Assembly (NCBI RefSeq): GCF_009680455.1
Contig: NZ_WKRD01000014.1
Location: 1 to 41,799, forward strand
Direction of reading: 5' to 3'
DNA: 41,799 nucleotides
Source: Lachnospira eligens
Lineage (GTDB): Bacteria; Bacillota; Clostridia; Lachnospirales; Lachnospiraceae
The notes below the pieces were generated by a model. That model saw nothing but the letters and a program-made list of their open reading frames with translations, was not told where the DNA came from and searched no databases. Position numbers and translations under genes: made by a program. Of this stretch, positions 24,905-33,500 are shown piece after piece (the first letter of the stretch is position 1; every line of letters begins with the position of its first letter).

Positions 24905-25576
24905 TTAACTCTGGTAAACAAACAGACGATTCATTCCCTCCTGCCACGGATACTCAAATTCCAGATAAATAATTTCCTTTCCAAAACGTGCAAATCTTTC
25001 TTTCCAGTAATTTGTTGTAGCCTGTCTTAGTCTCATAATATGATTCTCTTCATAAATGTTATTTCCCATATTCTCATATCCGAAACTTTCCAGTTCTTCT
25101 TTTGAATAATACGGATTCATTTTAATAAACCAATATCCACCAGGCTTCAATACCCGTTCTAAATCTTCAACTACCTCCTTTGACACATCTTTTGGCATTA
25201 CATCCAACACATTTGATAATATCACTCCATCAAATGAATTTTCTTCTAATTGCTTTACCGTATGGTCTGTACCTTCAAGAAAAGTTGCCGTTTTATAATC
25301 ACTTAATCTTGCTGTTTCAGTTGCAAATTCTATGCCCGTTTTTGAAGCATCAATTCCTAAAACTTTATGTGTAGGCTGATACTGCAAATATTGAAAAGAA
25401 ATATCTCCTGTACCACAGCCAAAATCTAATACATTTGTTGTTTTTTGTGCAAACAGCTTTAACGCTTCGTCAAACATTGTTTCAACTTGTAAATCTAAAG
25501 TTCTTAAATCCACAGGGGTACATTCCTTAAATACCTGATTCCACATTTCTGTTTCTCGCTCATATGCCTTGTTCAT
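24905..25576 (-). CDS. Class I SAM-dependent methyltransferase
   Basis: A 223-aa protein with the Rossmann methyltransferase motifs: VLDFGCGTGDISF (motif I, near residue 51), VLGIDASKTGIEFA (motif II), SFDGVILSNVLDVMP (motif IV) and VLKPGGYWFIKMNPYY (motif V/VI). The acceptor cannot be told; small-molecule or ubiquinone-like substrates are common in this class. I chose ATG 25576 since AAGGAG lies 12 nt upstream; a frame extension to 25603 adds nine residues without support. It lies at the left border of the accessory island, after a short peptide gene and a broken regulator in the same direction. Confidence 0.85.
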   Translation of the reverse strand: MNKAYERETEMWNQVFKECTPVDLRTLDLQVETMFDEALKLFAQKTTNVLDFGCGTGDISFQYLQYQPTHKVLGIDASKTGIEFATETARLSDYKTATFLEGTDHTVKQLEENSFDGVILSNVLDVMPKDVSKEVVEDLERVLKPGGYWFIKMNPYYSKEELESFGYENMGNNIYEENHIMRLRQATTNYWKERFARFGKEIIYLEFEYPWQEGMNRLFVYQS

Positions 25577-25640
25577 AATACTGCCATCTCCTTTTATTCT
25601 CACACATGCTGCACAATAGGACCGCCCTTATTAAATTCAT

Positions 25641-25742
25641 TTAATCATGTCCTTTAATATATTGAACTACCTTTTTGTCACTCTTTGATTTTTCGTGTTT
25701 TATTATGCCCATTGCTCTTTCTTTATCCATAGATTGTATCAT
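25641..25742 (-). CDS. Small basic protein of 33 residues, unknown
   Basis: An open frame of 34 codons beginning MIQSMDKERAMGIIKHEK and ending YIKGHD, with a very good ribosome binding site AGGAGG 8 nt before the ATG. Charged, helical, no Cys, no membrane segment. It may be an intact small gene or the tail of a larger one that was shortened: it directly follows the broken XRE regulator. I do not recognise the family. Confidence 0.5.
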   Translation of the reverse strand: MIQSMDKERAMGIIKHEKSKSDKKVVQYIKGHD

Positions 25743-25756
25743 TTTCGAATCCTCCT

Positions 25757-25852
25757 TTAGTAATGTGTCAAGAGAAATAGCAAATTGCCAAACTCCTCTT
25801 GTGTTAATTGATTTTCTTTCCGAATGTTCAATATTTGATTTCCTATATTCAT
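25757..25852 (-). pseudogene. Truncated XRE-type HTH regulator (N-terminal 25 residues)
   Basis: The frame starts at 25852 after AAAGGAGG and encodes MNIGNQILNIRKENQLTQEE then FGNLL, the first two helices of a Cro/CI-type HTH (usual continuation: VTRQTVSKWE). After FGNLL the sequence departs (FLLTHY) and stops, so the recognition helix is missing. A deletion that joined the HTH start to the region before the 33-aa gene is the simplest cause. Confidence 0.75.
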
Positions 25853-25975
25853 AATATTACGACCTCCTTTCAATAATATTATCCGAAAAATAATGTTCAA
25901 AATAAAGCAATCATCACATTACATTGCATATATAGTTACGCAAAGATTCTTTAACATGTGCTTTTCTCTATAAAT

Positions 25976-26077
25976 TACAATTCATTTTACCCATTTTAAC
26001 ATAAAACTCAACCAAGTTAGAACTTCCATTTACAATCATTCTACTCCCACTGATACCAAGTGACATAAAAGTGCCCA
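25976..26077 (-). repeat. Copy 1 of a roughly 102-bp repeat coding a recombinase-like C-terminal tail
   Basis: About 80 percent identical to 28941-29043. On the minus strand both translate near their left end to GHF-x-x-T-W followed shortly by a stop (here DFGHFYVTWYQWE), then share CTTGGTTGAGTTTTATG and TTAAAATGG downstream. This looks like the 3' end of a gene, perhaps an integrase, left behind twice. The rest of the 340 bp between 25853 and 26192 holds no gene I can support. Confidence 0.7.
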
Positions 26078-26192
26078 AAATCATAATAATGTTTATTAAG
26101 GCAATATCACAACAGTTGAATGATATTTGTCCAAATCCATGCTATAATAATTTCCAACGATATATGTGTAAAGAGAATGGAAGGAGTAAAAA

Positions 26193-26477
26193 ATGTATTC
26201 AAAGTTTGTGGCAATATTAATCAATAGTGCATTTGGTTTATGCATTACATATACTGTTTTTTCAGTGTATTTTGCTTTAACAAGTAAGTTTATTGTAGAA
26301 CGCAGTTTTATATTAGGATTTTCATTGTACAACATTGTATGGATGGTGCTAGATATTGTTTACAATGAAGCAAGATATCATAGACAAGGCGGCGGTCTTT
26401 TCTTTTGGACATCCATCATGTTACCTCCGATATTAATAATGTTAATATTGATGTTGGTAATAGTGATGTTTTTTTAA
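26193..26477 (+). CDS. Small membrane protein, three hydrophobic segments, unknown
   Basis: A 94-aa hydrophobic protein: segments at about residues 5-27, 38-58 and 68-93, with a polar stretch NEARYHRQGGG between the second and third. GGAAGGAG lies 6 nt before the ATG and an extended -10 (TGCTATAAT, 26140-26148) stands 45 nt upstream, so it is probably expressed. No family recognised. It is the only plus-strand gene in this part of the island and runs toward a decayed DUF5688 copy. An immunity or holin-like role is conceivable but not supported. Confidence 0.65.
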   Translation: MYSKFVAILINSAFGLCITYTVFSVYFALTSKFIVERSFILGFSLYNIVWMVLDIVYNEARYHRQGGGLFFWTSIMLPPILIMLILMLVIVMFF

Positions 26478-26489
26478 TCTGACAAGCGA

Positions 26490-26771
26490 CCAAAATATAA
26501 CCTCCTGAAGTTCTTTTTCACTCCTAAATGCATATTTCATGCCAGCCTCCTATTTCACAATGCTTACAGCGTCATTTACGGCGTTATAGTAATACAGATT
26601 GTCAGGGATTACATCTGCCTTCTCCAAGTTCTCTTTATTAGTCTCTTTAATCATTTTCCAAAATACTTTTTGAAATTAGTCAGTACAAAAATAGTCTCAG
26701 GAGTGTTGCTGACATCTTCCTGAGACTGATTATCTGTCTTTGATACAATATCCGTAAATCAATATCAATGA
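26490..26771 (-). pseudogene. Decayed copy of the DUF5688 - 93-aa protein gene pair
   Basis: This stretch is near-identical in blocks to 35885-36425: the shared start MKY-FRSEKELQEVI of the 93-aa protein, the DUF5688 C-terminus, and inner blocks. Against the other copy about 146 bp (36033-36178) and about 126 bp (36279-36404) are missing, so no reading frame survives. It stops exactly at the stop codon of the NERD gene. See also the matching leader copy at 27519-27665. Confidence 0.85.
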
Positions 26772-27392
26772 TTATACAAGCATCTTCTTAATTGATTCAA
26801 CCGTGTCCCTACTCAGATGATTTCGTTTAAATGTATGAATTGCCCTGTCGATATCTTCGACACTCTGCAAAATATATGTACTTTGAACTGGACTGTTACT
26901 TCTGATTAAAATAACATATCCTTCAACCCACACATTATAGCCTTCCAGATATTTCGCAAGGATATAAATCTGCCTTTTTACCTGCTTAACAGGATTTTTG
27001 ACTTCTTTCACAAATGTATTTCCATATCCGTCATCTTTATATTTTTCCCAATTATAATCATCCTCATTGCCATAAAGTTGACCCTTGTAATTCTTAACTT
27101 CAAAAATAAACACACCATATTTATTTACAACAACATTATCAAGTTCTGTGCGCTTTCCATCGTATGATACAGAAATATTGGTGAATAAATAATCTCCTTC
27201 ACGAAGTACTCCCTTAATGATTTCTGTCGCTATATGTTCTCCCCGACGACCAGCCCGCTTTTCAGGTGCTTCAATCACCCACGGTTCATAAGTATGTGGC
27301 TTTTTATTATTACCGCTACTATTATTACCAATATTAGTTACAACGATAATAATAAGTACAGCTATCAATATCGCTATGACTGTTATAATCAA
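26772..27392 (-). CDS. Membrane-anchored NERD-domain protein (nuclease-related)
   Basis: A 206-aa protein with one N-terminal membrane anchor (residues 2-20), a polar linker and a NERD domain (about 46-165). The domain shows GRRGEHIATEII, RTELDNVVVNKYGVFIFEVKNYKG (the D and ExK of the PD-(D/E)xK nuclease-like core) and a C-terminal helical end. NERD proteins occur in accessory islands and in some DNA-processing or defence contexts; their activity is mostly unproven. The start is TTG 27392 with GAGGTG about 8 nt upstream; a nearer ATG is followed at once by a stop. It lies between the two halves of a decayed DUF5688 module, so it was probably inserted there. Confidence 0.82.
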   Translation of the reverse strand: MIITVIAILIAVLIIIVVTNIGNNSSGNNKKPHTYEPWVIEAPEKRAGRRGEHIATEIIKGVLREGDYLFTNISVSYDGKRTELDNVVVNKYGVFIFEVKNYKGQLYGNEDDYNWEKYKDDGYGNTFVKEVKNPVKQVKRQIYILAKYLEGYNVWVEGYVILIRSNSPVQSTYILQSVEDIDRAIHTFKRNHLSRDTVESIKKMLV

Positions 27393-27465
27393 TTCATATC
27401 ACCTCTGTATTTAAATTGATTCTATCATAAACCTATTTTAAAAATTAATAAAGAATAAATAAACC

Positions 27466-27484
27466 CACTGGGTTCGAACCCCGG
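27466..27484. other. tRNA T-arm-like fragment (possible attachment-site scar)
   Basis: CACTGGGTTCGAACCCCGG contains an intact T-loop TTCGAAC within a stem, as at the 3' end of a tRNA gene, but no tRNA can be folded around it. A relative stands at 29216-29233. Integrase attachment sites often keep such tRNA ends. Confidence 0.4.
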
Positions 27485-27518
27485 TAAAGTAATCCTCATC
27501 CATTACCAATAACATTGA

Positions 27519-27665
27519 CAACCTCCTATAAATAAAATAAGAGCAGGTATTTAAGTTTTATTACTCGAGTACTTGCTATGTTTCTTTGTATCAAAATTAT
27601 TATATATAGTTGTATGTTGGTGGATTTACGGATATTCTGTAAGATGTAATCTATAAACAGGAAGC
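27519..27665 (-). repeat. Copy of the DUF5688 leader/hairpin segment
   Basis: Closely similar over 147 bp to 36779-36925: the ribosome binding site GGAGGTT, the AT-rich start, the long hairpin (here mutated at several stem positions) and the block TTTCTTTGTATCAAA. In the other copy this segment lies directly upstream of the DUF5688 gene; here that gene has been reduced to remnants at 26490-26771. Confidence 0.85.
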
Positions 27666-27898
27666 TATAAAACTTTTATTTCAATGGCAACAACACCATA
27701 TTTCTCTATCATTTCTTTAGAATAATACATGAGCATTTCTTTCGGATTTGCAATCTCATCTTTGTTATATCCAATGGATACTTTACTGTGATGCTGATAC
27801 AATTCTTCAAAAGATAGATACCGATACATGTTGATTACCATGCAGTCTATTTTCTCTTTATTACTTGTATCTGTAAATATAATGGTATAAACTAATAC
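27665..27898 (-). pseudogene. C-terminal half of an ASCH-domain protein
   Basis: An open stretch of 77 codons without a proper start (bounded by TGA at 27899). It encodes the back half of an ASCH (PUA-like, RNA-binding) domain: VINMYRYLSFEELYQHHSKV, SIGYNKDEIANP, MLMYYSKEMIEKYGVVAIEI. Complete family members have about 110 residues and begin with a conserved segment absent here, so the 5' end was lost. An internal ATG at VINMYRY is unlikely to give a working protein. Confidence 0.75.
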
Positions 27899-27906
27899 TC
27901 AAATTC

Positions 27907-28140
27907 CTACTTCTCTTTATTGTCATACTTATAATACATCATATTATTGTCTATTAAAATTTTCTCTATCATTTCACAGGCTTTTGAATATGATAATATA
28001 AAAAATTCTCTATCATTCCTTATTCGATACTGTGCTAATTCTTTATGAACCAATTTTTCAGAATATGATGCATCATAAACTCTAAAAACCTTTCTAGATG
28101 AAAATGGAAAAACTTTACCTGTTCTAATCGTTTTTATCAA
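27907..28140 (-). pseudogene. C-terminal part of a T5orf172/MUG113 (GIY-YIG superfamily) protein
   Basis: The 77 residues match the end of the T5orf172 domain: TGKVFPF, VYDASYSEKLVHKELAQYRI, NDREFFILSYSKACEMIEKIL. The front part with the GIY-YIG catalytic Tyr and Arg is missing; the frame begins at a TTG with no ribosome binding site and is preceded by a stop 9 nt upstream, at a repeated recombinase-like tail (28150-28179). It is most likely a 5'-truncated nuclease gene. A short expressed remnant cannot be excluded. Confidence 0.7.
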
Positions 28141-28149
28141 ATTATTAGT

Positions 28150-28179
28150 TTATAAATAAGTGCCTGAAAAGTGCCCAAA
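28150..28179 (-). repeat. Recombinase-like tail motif, copy (GHFSGTYL)
   Basis: The minus strand reads F-G-H-F-S-G-T-Y-L and a stop. On the plus strand this is AAATAAGTGCC, one variable base, GAAAAGTGCCC. The same sequence stands at 29334-29360. It marks the exact 5' border of the truncated T5orf172 gene. Confidence 0.7.
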
Positions 28180-28319
28180 GTACATTGATAATAGTACCTA
28201 AACCTCGCATTGTAACCTTATTATATTTTTATACTAATATGTTTATCTGTTGTTAATTTAACTTTCTAAAATGTTATATTTATGTATAATATGTTCTATA
28301 AGCTGGAAGCTGCATATTC

Positions 28320-28895
28320 CTACATATACCAATAAGAATGCATTCCACATAAATATGTTTTGGAATTTTTTGGCATCTGCCTTATTGAATTGTAAATATT
28401 TAAGTAATCTCCAAACCCCGTTCCAATGCAAATAATTCCAAATAAGCCTACCCCAACAAATTGTGGAAATATCAAGAATAAAATATAGGGAATTATGCCT
28501 AGAATAAGATTTGGACACAAGCACATGAAAATAAATCGTGCCTTACTCATATCTTCTGTTCCTACTACAAACATCAAACCATGTATTAGGTCGTTATACA
28601 TATATACATCTTTTTTAAAGCATACTGCATGCAATAATTCATGCGGAAACATAGACAATCCACCACAAATTCCTCCTGCCACCATCTGTATTTTGCTATT
28701 AGGAATATATTTTATGCCCATAAGCAAGAATGGAATTACTAATACAATCATTATCAAAACGCATCCTAAATTTGCAATAAGCGAATATTTCTTCATATCC
28801 TTTGGTTCTTTAAATGGAATTGCATTAGGATTATGCTCTTTGTATGGAAGACTATTTTCGTCTCCATTATATTTGCCTGCATAATGAAAAATCAT
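28320..28895 (-). CDS. DUF3267-type putative membrane zinc metalloprotease
   Basis: A 191-aa protein with about four membrane segments (near 37-60, 70-83, 118-140 and 142-160). The metal-binding motif HELLH (residues 85-89, inside FPHELLHAVCF) lies next to a membrane segment, as in the DUF3267 group of zincin-like intramembrane peptidases. Substrate unknown. GGAGG lies 9 nt before the ATG. It stands alone in the island, between remnants. The 178 bp downstream to 28141 hold only the tail-motif copy. Confidence 0.8.
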   Translation of the reverse strand: MIFHYAGKYNGDENSLPYKEHNPNAIPFKEPKDMKKYSLIANLGCVLIMIVLVIPFLLMGIKYIPNSKIQMVAGGICGGLSMFPHELLHAVCFKKDVYMYNDLIHGLMFVVGTEDMSKARFIFMCLCPNLILGIIPYILFLIFPQFVGVGLFGIICIGTGFGDYLNIYNSIRQMPKNSKTYLCGMHSYWYM

Positions 28896-28940
28896 ATTAT
28901 TCTTTCCTCCGTAAACTCCAAAGTTTCTGTTCCTTACAAA

Positions 28941-29043
28941 CTGCGATTCATTTTCCCCATTTTAACATAAAACTCAACCAAGTTAAATCTCCTATTCTCA
29001 ATCATTCCACTCCCCCAGACACCAAGTGCCACAAAAGTGCCCA
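28941..29043 (-). repeat. Copy 2 of the roughly 102-bp recombinase-like tail repeat
   Basis: Matches 25976-26077. The minus strand reads VGHFCGTWCLGEWND and a stop, again GHF-x-G-T. With 29334-29360 and the terminator and T-arm scrap at 29172-29233 it fills the 477-bp gene-free stretch 28896-29372. Confidence 0.7.
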
Positions 29044-29171
29044 ACTTGCCTACAAACATTCCCAGTGTTTATACGGGTTTTCAAAATTACAATAATTAAT
29101 GCATGGAAATAATAAAGAATGAATTTCTTCACAAGACGACCGTTCCCCTCCTAGTCAGTAGGCACGAAAAG

Positions 29172-29204
29172 AAAAAAGGGAATGGTTTTTCAACCATTCC
29201 CTTT
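29172..29204 (-). terminator. Strong rho-independent terminator
   Basis: AAAGGGAATGGTT (29175-29187) pairs over 13 bp with AACCATTCCCTTT (29192-29204), 4-nt loop, and T6 follows on the minus strand. It may end the zinc-ribbon operon, whose last stop is at 29373. Confidence 0.85.
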
Positions 29205-29215
29205 GCAATGAGCCC

Positions 29216-29233
29216 ACCGGGGTTCGAAGCCGT
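29216..29233. other. tRNA T-arm-like fragment (possible attachment-site scar)
   Basis: ACCGGGGTTCGAAGCCG with a TTCGAA core resembles a tRNA T-arm end; the surrounding bases do not fold into a tRNA. Related to 27466-27484. Confidence 0.35.
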
Positions 29234-29333
29234 GAGACCGCTTAAACACTGGTTTTCTTTGGACTCCTTTATGGCACTAGTCCAGTAGGAGCCGATAGCC
29301 TGTGTAATGATTTTTATGTAAGTATTAATTAAG

Positions 29334-29360
29334 AAATAAGTGCCGGAAAAGTGCCCGAAA
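29334..29360 (-). repeat. Recombinase-like tail motif, copy (GHFSGTYF)
   Basis: AAATAAGTGCC, one base, GAAAAGTGCCC, nearly identical to 28153-28179; the minus strand reads NFGHFSGTYF. It sits 13 bp after the stop of the zinc-ribbon operon, so it marks the operon's left border. Confidence 0.7.
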
Positions 29361-29372
29361 TTTCACTAATAT

Positions 29373-30518
29373 TTATTGTACTTTTGTCCATGTTGTATTT
29401 TTCCCCCAGTTAGTTGTTCCATTACTTCCTGTTGGACTAGTTAATGTTCCATCTGAATTCAATACAAATTTGGCTGTATAACCTTGTATTTCAGTTGGTC
29501 CATTTGGTGGAAAGCTATCAATACATTTTGTAAATGAACAAACAATAGTTCCATCTGACTCAACTTCATAATTACCACTATGATTATTTTTATATCCTTT
29601 ACAAGAAACTGTGCCATCACTGTTAAATACTAATGTATATTTTGATGAATATTCCATACTTGGGTCATTTCCTGTATAACTTGTCCAAGAACCTTCTATA
29701 GCCTTTTTAGTTGTCGAAGCGGCTGAAAGAGTTTCCGTATTTGTTTTTGCCGTTTCACCAGACAAATCATCTATAATCTGCTGTATTGTCTTAGGTCTGT
29801 TATATACAAATGCTGTTTTTCCGCTAGTATCATAGGAATTGACTTCCTCTTCCTGAATCTTTCCATCACTTATCTTATATATTGTGTAAGCATATACACC
29901 CTGTCGTCCACTTTCAATGTAAAGTTCATTACTCTTTTCTGCATAATACATTTTCCCTGAAGCAATAATTTTTGTATCAATTGTCGTATTATCAGATGTA
30001 ACAAGAATATTTCCTGCGGCAGTATTGCTTCCTAATATCATCAGTTCTGGAATATCATCATTATTCATGTAAATATATTCACATCCACCATAATTTTTAG
30101 AATCAACATTTTTTAAATATTCTATATACTGTTTTTTCCAGTTATTAGCTTGTGTTGTAGCCTCTGTTGATTTTACAGTTTCGTCTGCTGTCTCAGATGT
30201 TACGGCTGTTTCCAAGTCATTCTTGGCATTATTCTCATCATTATTTGATTTCCTGCTTGTCACTGTCACTATAATTATAACAATAACAGCAATAATAAGT
30301 ACACCAATAACCCCACACAATATAGGTATCATCCGTTTTCTTTTTTCAACTGGCTTATCTGATGTATCAATTACAGCATTTTCCTGTTTTTCTGCTTCCT
30401 TGCTTTGCTCTGAATCTACTGCTTTTTCTTGTGGCACAGTCTCAACTCTTGCACCACATTCATCACAGAACACAGCACTATCTTCAAGCTCTGCTCCACA
30501 ATTTTCACAATATTTCAT
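29373..30518 (-). CDS. Zinc-ribbon membrane protein, third gene of the zinc-ribbon operon
   Basis: A 381-aa protein: N-terminal zinc ribbon (CENCG-x9-CDECG, residues 4-21), charged linker, one membrane segment (about 63-88), a Thr/Glu-rich stretch, then an extracellular part. The first outer domain (about 125-245) has the repeat-like YGGCEYIYMNNDDIPELMI seen in many Lachnospiraceae surface proteins; the last (275-381) is a small beta-rich domain with two strands reading FNSDGTV and LNSDGTL. The ribbon must be cytoplasmic. AGGAGG lies 8 nt before the ATG; it follows the 1438-aa gene by 12 nt. Possible role: membrane partner or sensor for the large protein. Confidence 0.8.
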   Translation of the reverse strand: MKYCENCGAELEDSAVFCDECGARVETVPQEKAVDSEQSKEAEKQENAVIDTSDKPVEKRKRMIPILCGVIGVLIIAVIVIIIVTVTSRKSNNDENNAKNDLETAVTSETADETVKSTEATTQANNWKKQYIEYLKNVDSKNYGGCEYIYMNNDDIPELMILGSNTAAGNILVTSDNTTIDTKIIASGKMYYAEKSNELYIESGRQGVYAYTIYKISDGKIQEEEVNSYDTSGKTAFVYNRPKTIQQIIDDLSGETAKTNTETLSAASTTKKAIEGSWTSYTGNDPSMEYSSKYTLVFNSDGTVSCKGYKNNHSGNYEVESDGTIVCSFTKCIDSFPPNGPTEIQGYTAKFVLNSDGTLTSPTGSNGTTNWGKNTTWTKVQ

Positions 30519-30530
30519 TATGTAAACCTC

Positions 30531-33500
30531 CTAGAGCTTATATCCACATTTGCTACAAAACTTTGCCTGCCCTCTCAAGGCGGTTCCACAATTAGGACAA
30601 TACTTAGTTGCACTATTATCAGATTCCGAAACCGCACTATTTTCTGCCTTAGCTTTATCAAGATATTCAACAAGACCATTGAAAAGTGGAACTAACTTAT
30701 CTCCCGAAAGGCACTCTACAAAGAATTGTCCATCAAGCAATAATCCAGGTGTTGATTTATCTGTTGAGAATTGTTTGCCCGTTTTAAAAACATCAAGAGG
30801 TTTTATTATCACATTTTTTTCGAACATTTTTCTTGTATAAACACCCTTACTTGTTATAGCAAATCCATTTTTACCGCTTCCTAATAATGTTGCATCCTGA
30901 GCATAGTATACTTCACAATCAGATGGTAATGAAAGCCCCGCCTTTAATTTAGATGATGCCATCGCTTTTTCCGGTTCTGCATGTGTAGAAAAATATTGTT
31001 TTAAAAGTGCCGGAAGTTCATTACTGTTCAGTCCTGCTCTTAAATCAGATACTTTGTCTGTTGATTCAGCAGTAACATTATCTGCTTTCGTCATGTCATT
31101 ATTTGGCGCAGTTACATTGCTTACCATCACAGGCGATTCACCAATATAAATATCAGAAGCCATAATCTCTTTTATCATTGCTTTTATATAAATAACGGCA
31201 TCATCCATCTTATCACTGGCAAAATCATTTTTTAATTCAATTATTTTTCCTTCACTTGTAACAACCATTAACTTTGTTGATAAGAATTTTCTTGTAACCT
31301 CAAATGATATAATTGAATTGTAATCCAACATACTAATTTCATTTTGTTCATCAGTATATAATATTCCCTTATTAGTTAAAGCAAAACCTTGTTCATTACT
31401 TAAAAGAGTATCTTTCATTGTAAAGAACAATACCTCTGTGTCAGAATCTTTATCATTAGGCATAAAAACCTTATGAGCTGCTTCTAATTCTGGCACATAT
31501 CTTCCCCTTACGATTTGTCTAGTTTCATTTAATGAGCGATAATTCTTTACATATGAAGTATATTTAAAGCAACTTTCAACATTACAACTAAGTTTCACAT
31601 TAGCCATATACTTATCAAGTTTACAGAATAAATTATCATAAAACTTGTTATCTGTAAGTCTTCTTATTGATCTCTGTATATTTTCAGGGTATTGTCTTTC
31701 ACTTAATAATTCAATAAATGCAGGTCTGTTTAATATAGAAAAATCATTATTAATTGCAGATGATAATTCATTAAAAGCTTCATTTATTATTTTATTATCT
31801 TCTGCTATTTTAATCAGTTTTACCTTTTTAGACTCTGCTTCACTAATAAACTTTCCAATTACTTCATAATCATTATAGTTATGTACAGAATCGGCTAACT
31901 TATCAATTATCAATCCTAAGTCATCTAATGATTTAAACTCATTAATTATTGTATTAATTGATGCATCAGTTGCTTTCTGTGATACTAATTCATTCCAATC
32001 TCTATTAGCTGCAACATAAAGATCATAAACTGGAGCCATATATAAGTCTTTTTCAAATTTTTCTAAATAAGTTAATACATCACATAAATCCCCATTATTA
32101 TTAAAATATTTATCAGAAAATACAAAATACTTAACTATAAATAATAAAGAATATACAGGCTGCTCTTCTTTTAATTTCTTTGCAGCAATAATATAAGAAC
32201 TTGCATCCTTTTGCTCTAACTCATATTTGATTATTTCGTCTGCTGTTTTACCATTAAACATGGTATCATTTTCTAATGTAAGTGAAATAAAATCGTCTTT
32301 AGTAATCTTCTTATTATTTTTATAAGCCAGTATTAACCCTTCTGCAATTTTTAATTGTTTTTCTGTCAAGCTCACATCAACTTCAATTTTTAGAAGATTC
32401 CCACATACATATTTTATTATTTTTGCAAATTCTATCTTTTCGGCTTTAATGTCAAAAATTTTATTAATCTCCGAATATGAATTTGCTACAGCCAGATATT
32501 TTTTTAAATATTCTGTAGTATCGGTATTTAATGTTGCAAGAAACTTTTCATAATCCTCTGTCAATATTTTCTGTCTCACAGAATCTGATGAGTATTCTGG
32601 TTTTTTAGCAGCGATTTTGTCCATTAACATTTGCTCATGTTTTTCATCATACTCTTCCAGATACTTATTTTTATCTAAAGAGAAATTATCAAGTATTTTT
32701 TCAAAATCTTCTCTGCTTCCAGAAATATTATCTTCTATTATCTTTTCAATAGATGAAAAAATATTTATTCCATTCATAGCTGCAAGTGCATATAAATTTC
32801 CGTTAGAATCTCCATAATTACTTATTGCATACTCATAATATTTTTTATTTGTTGGCTCAGTTTCCAATGCCAATAAAAGATATCTAAGCGGTTCACTTGC
32901 ATTTTTGCATTTTTCAAATAGTTCTTCTCCGCTGAAATCATAATCAAAAAGTTTGCTTACTATTCCTGCTTCTTTTAGAATATCCATAATTTTTCTGCAT
33001 ATTATTACTGAAATTTTTTCATTTTTGCTCTCCAATACCTTATTGTACAATTCTTTTAATTCATCAGAAGATATAATGCCTTTTAATTTTTCTAAATAAT
33101 CATCAACACATCGGTCTGCTAATTTTTCTCTTACATGCTCTAATATATCTGCTTTTTCTTCTTCTGCTGCTTCAATATACGTTCTTACATCACTGCTATA
33201 TTCATTATATTCATTCTTAGTATCTTCCATAGTGCCATACGCAATTGCACCCATAACAACATCACCAAGTGTAATTGGAGAAAATAAATTTTCCTCTGCT
33301 GTTTTCTTTGATTTAATTGTATTTTTTAGTACATTTGCATTTTTACAGTCCGCATTAAATTCATCTACCAATTTATCCAATTCTATCTGCTGGTAATCAT
33401 ATGATGATTTAATGTATTCAACTACATTATTAATATAATTATTATATTCTGTATCTTCAAATATATCTTTCAGGAAATCTTTGTAACAAAAATCACTTTC

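Noticed and set aside
28258..28524. Minus-strand frame of 88 codons
   Set aside because: It overlaps the DUF3267-type gene in another frame; the latter has the HELLH motif and a good ribosome binding site.
29103..29288. Plus-strand frame across the terminator and T-arm scrap
   Set aside because: It reads through a strong terminator hairpin and a tRNA-like fragment, and has no family features.
29200..29300. Complete tRNA gene around the TTCGAA loop
   Set aside because: No acceptor stem, D-arm or anticodon stem can be built; only the T-arm resembles a tRNA.
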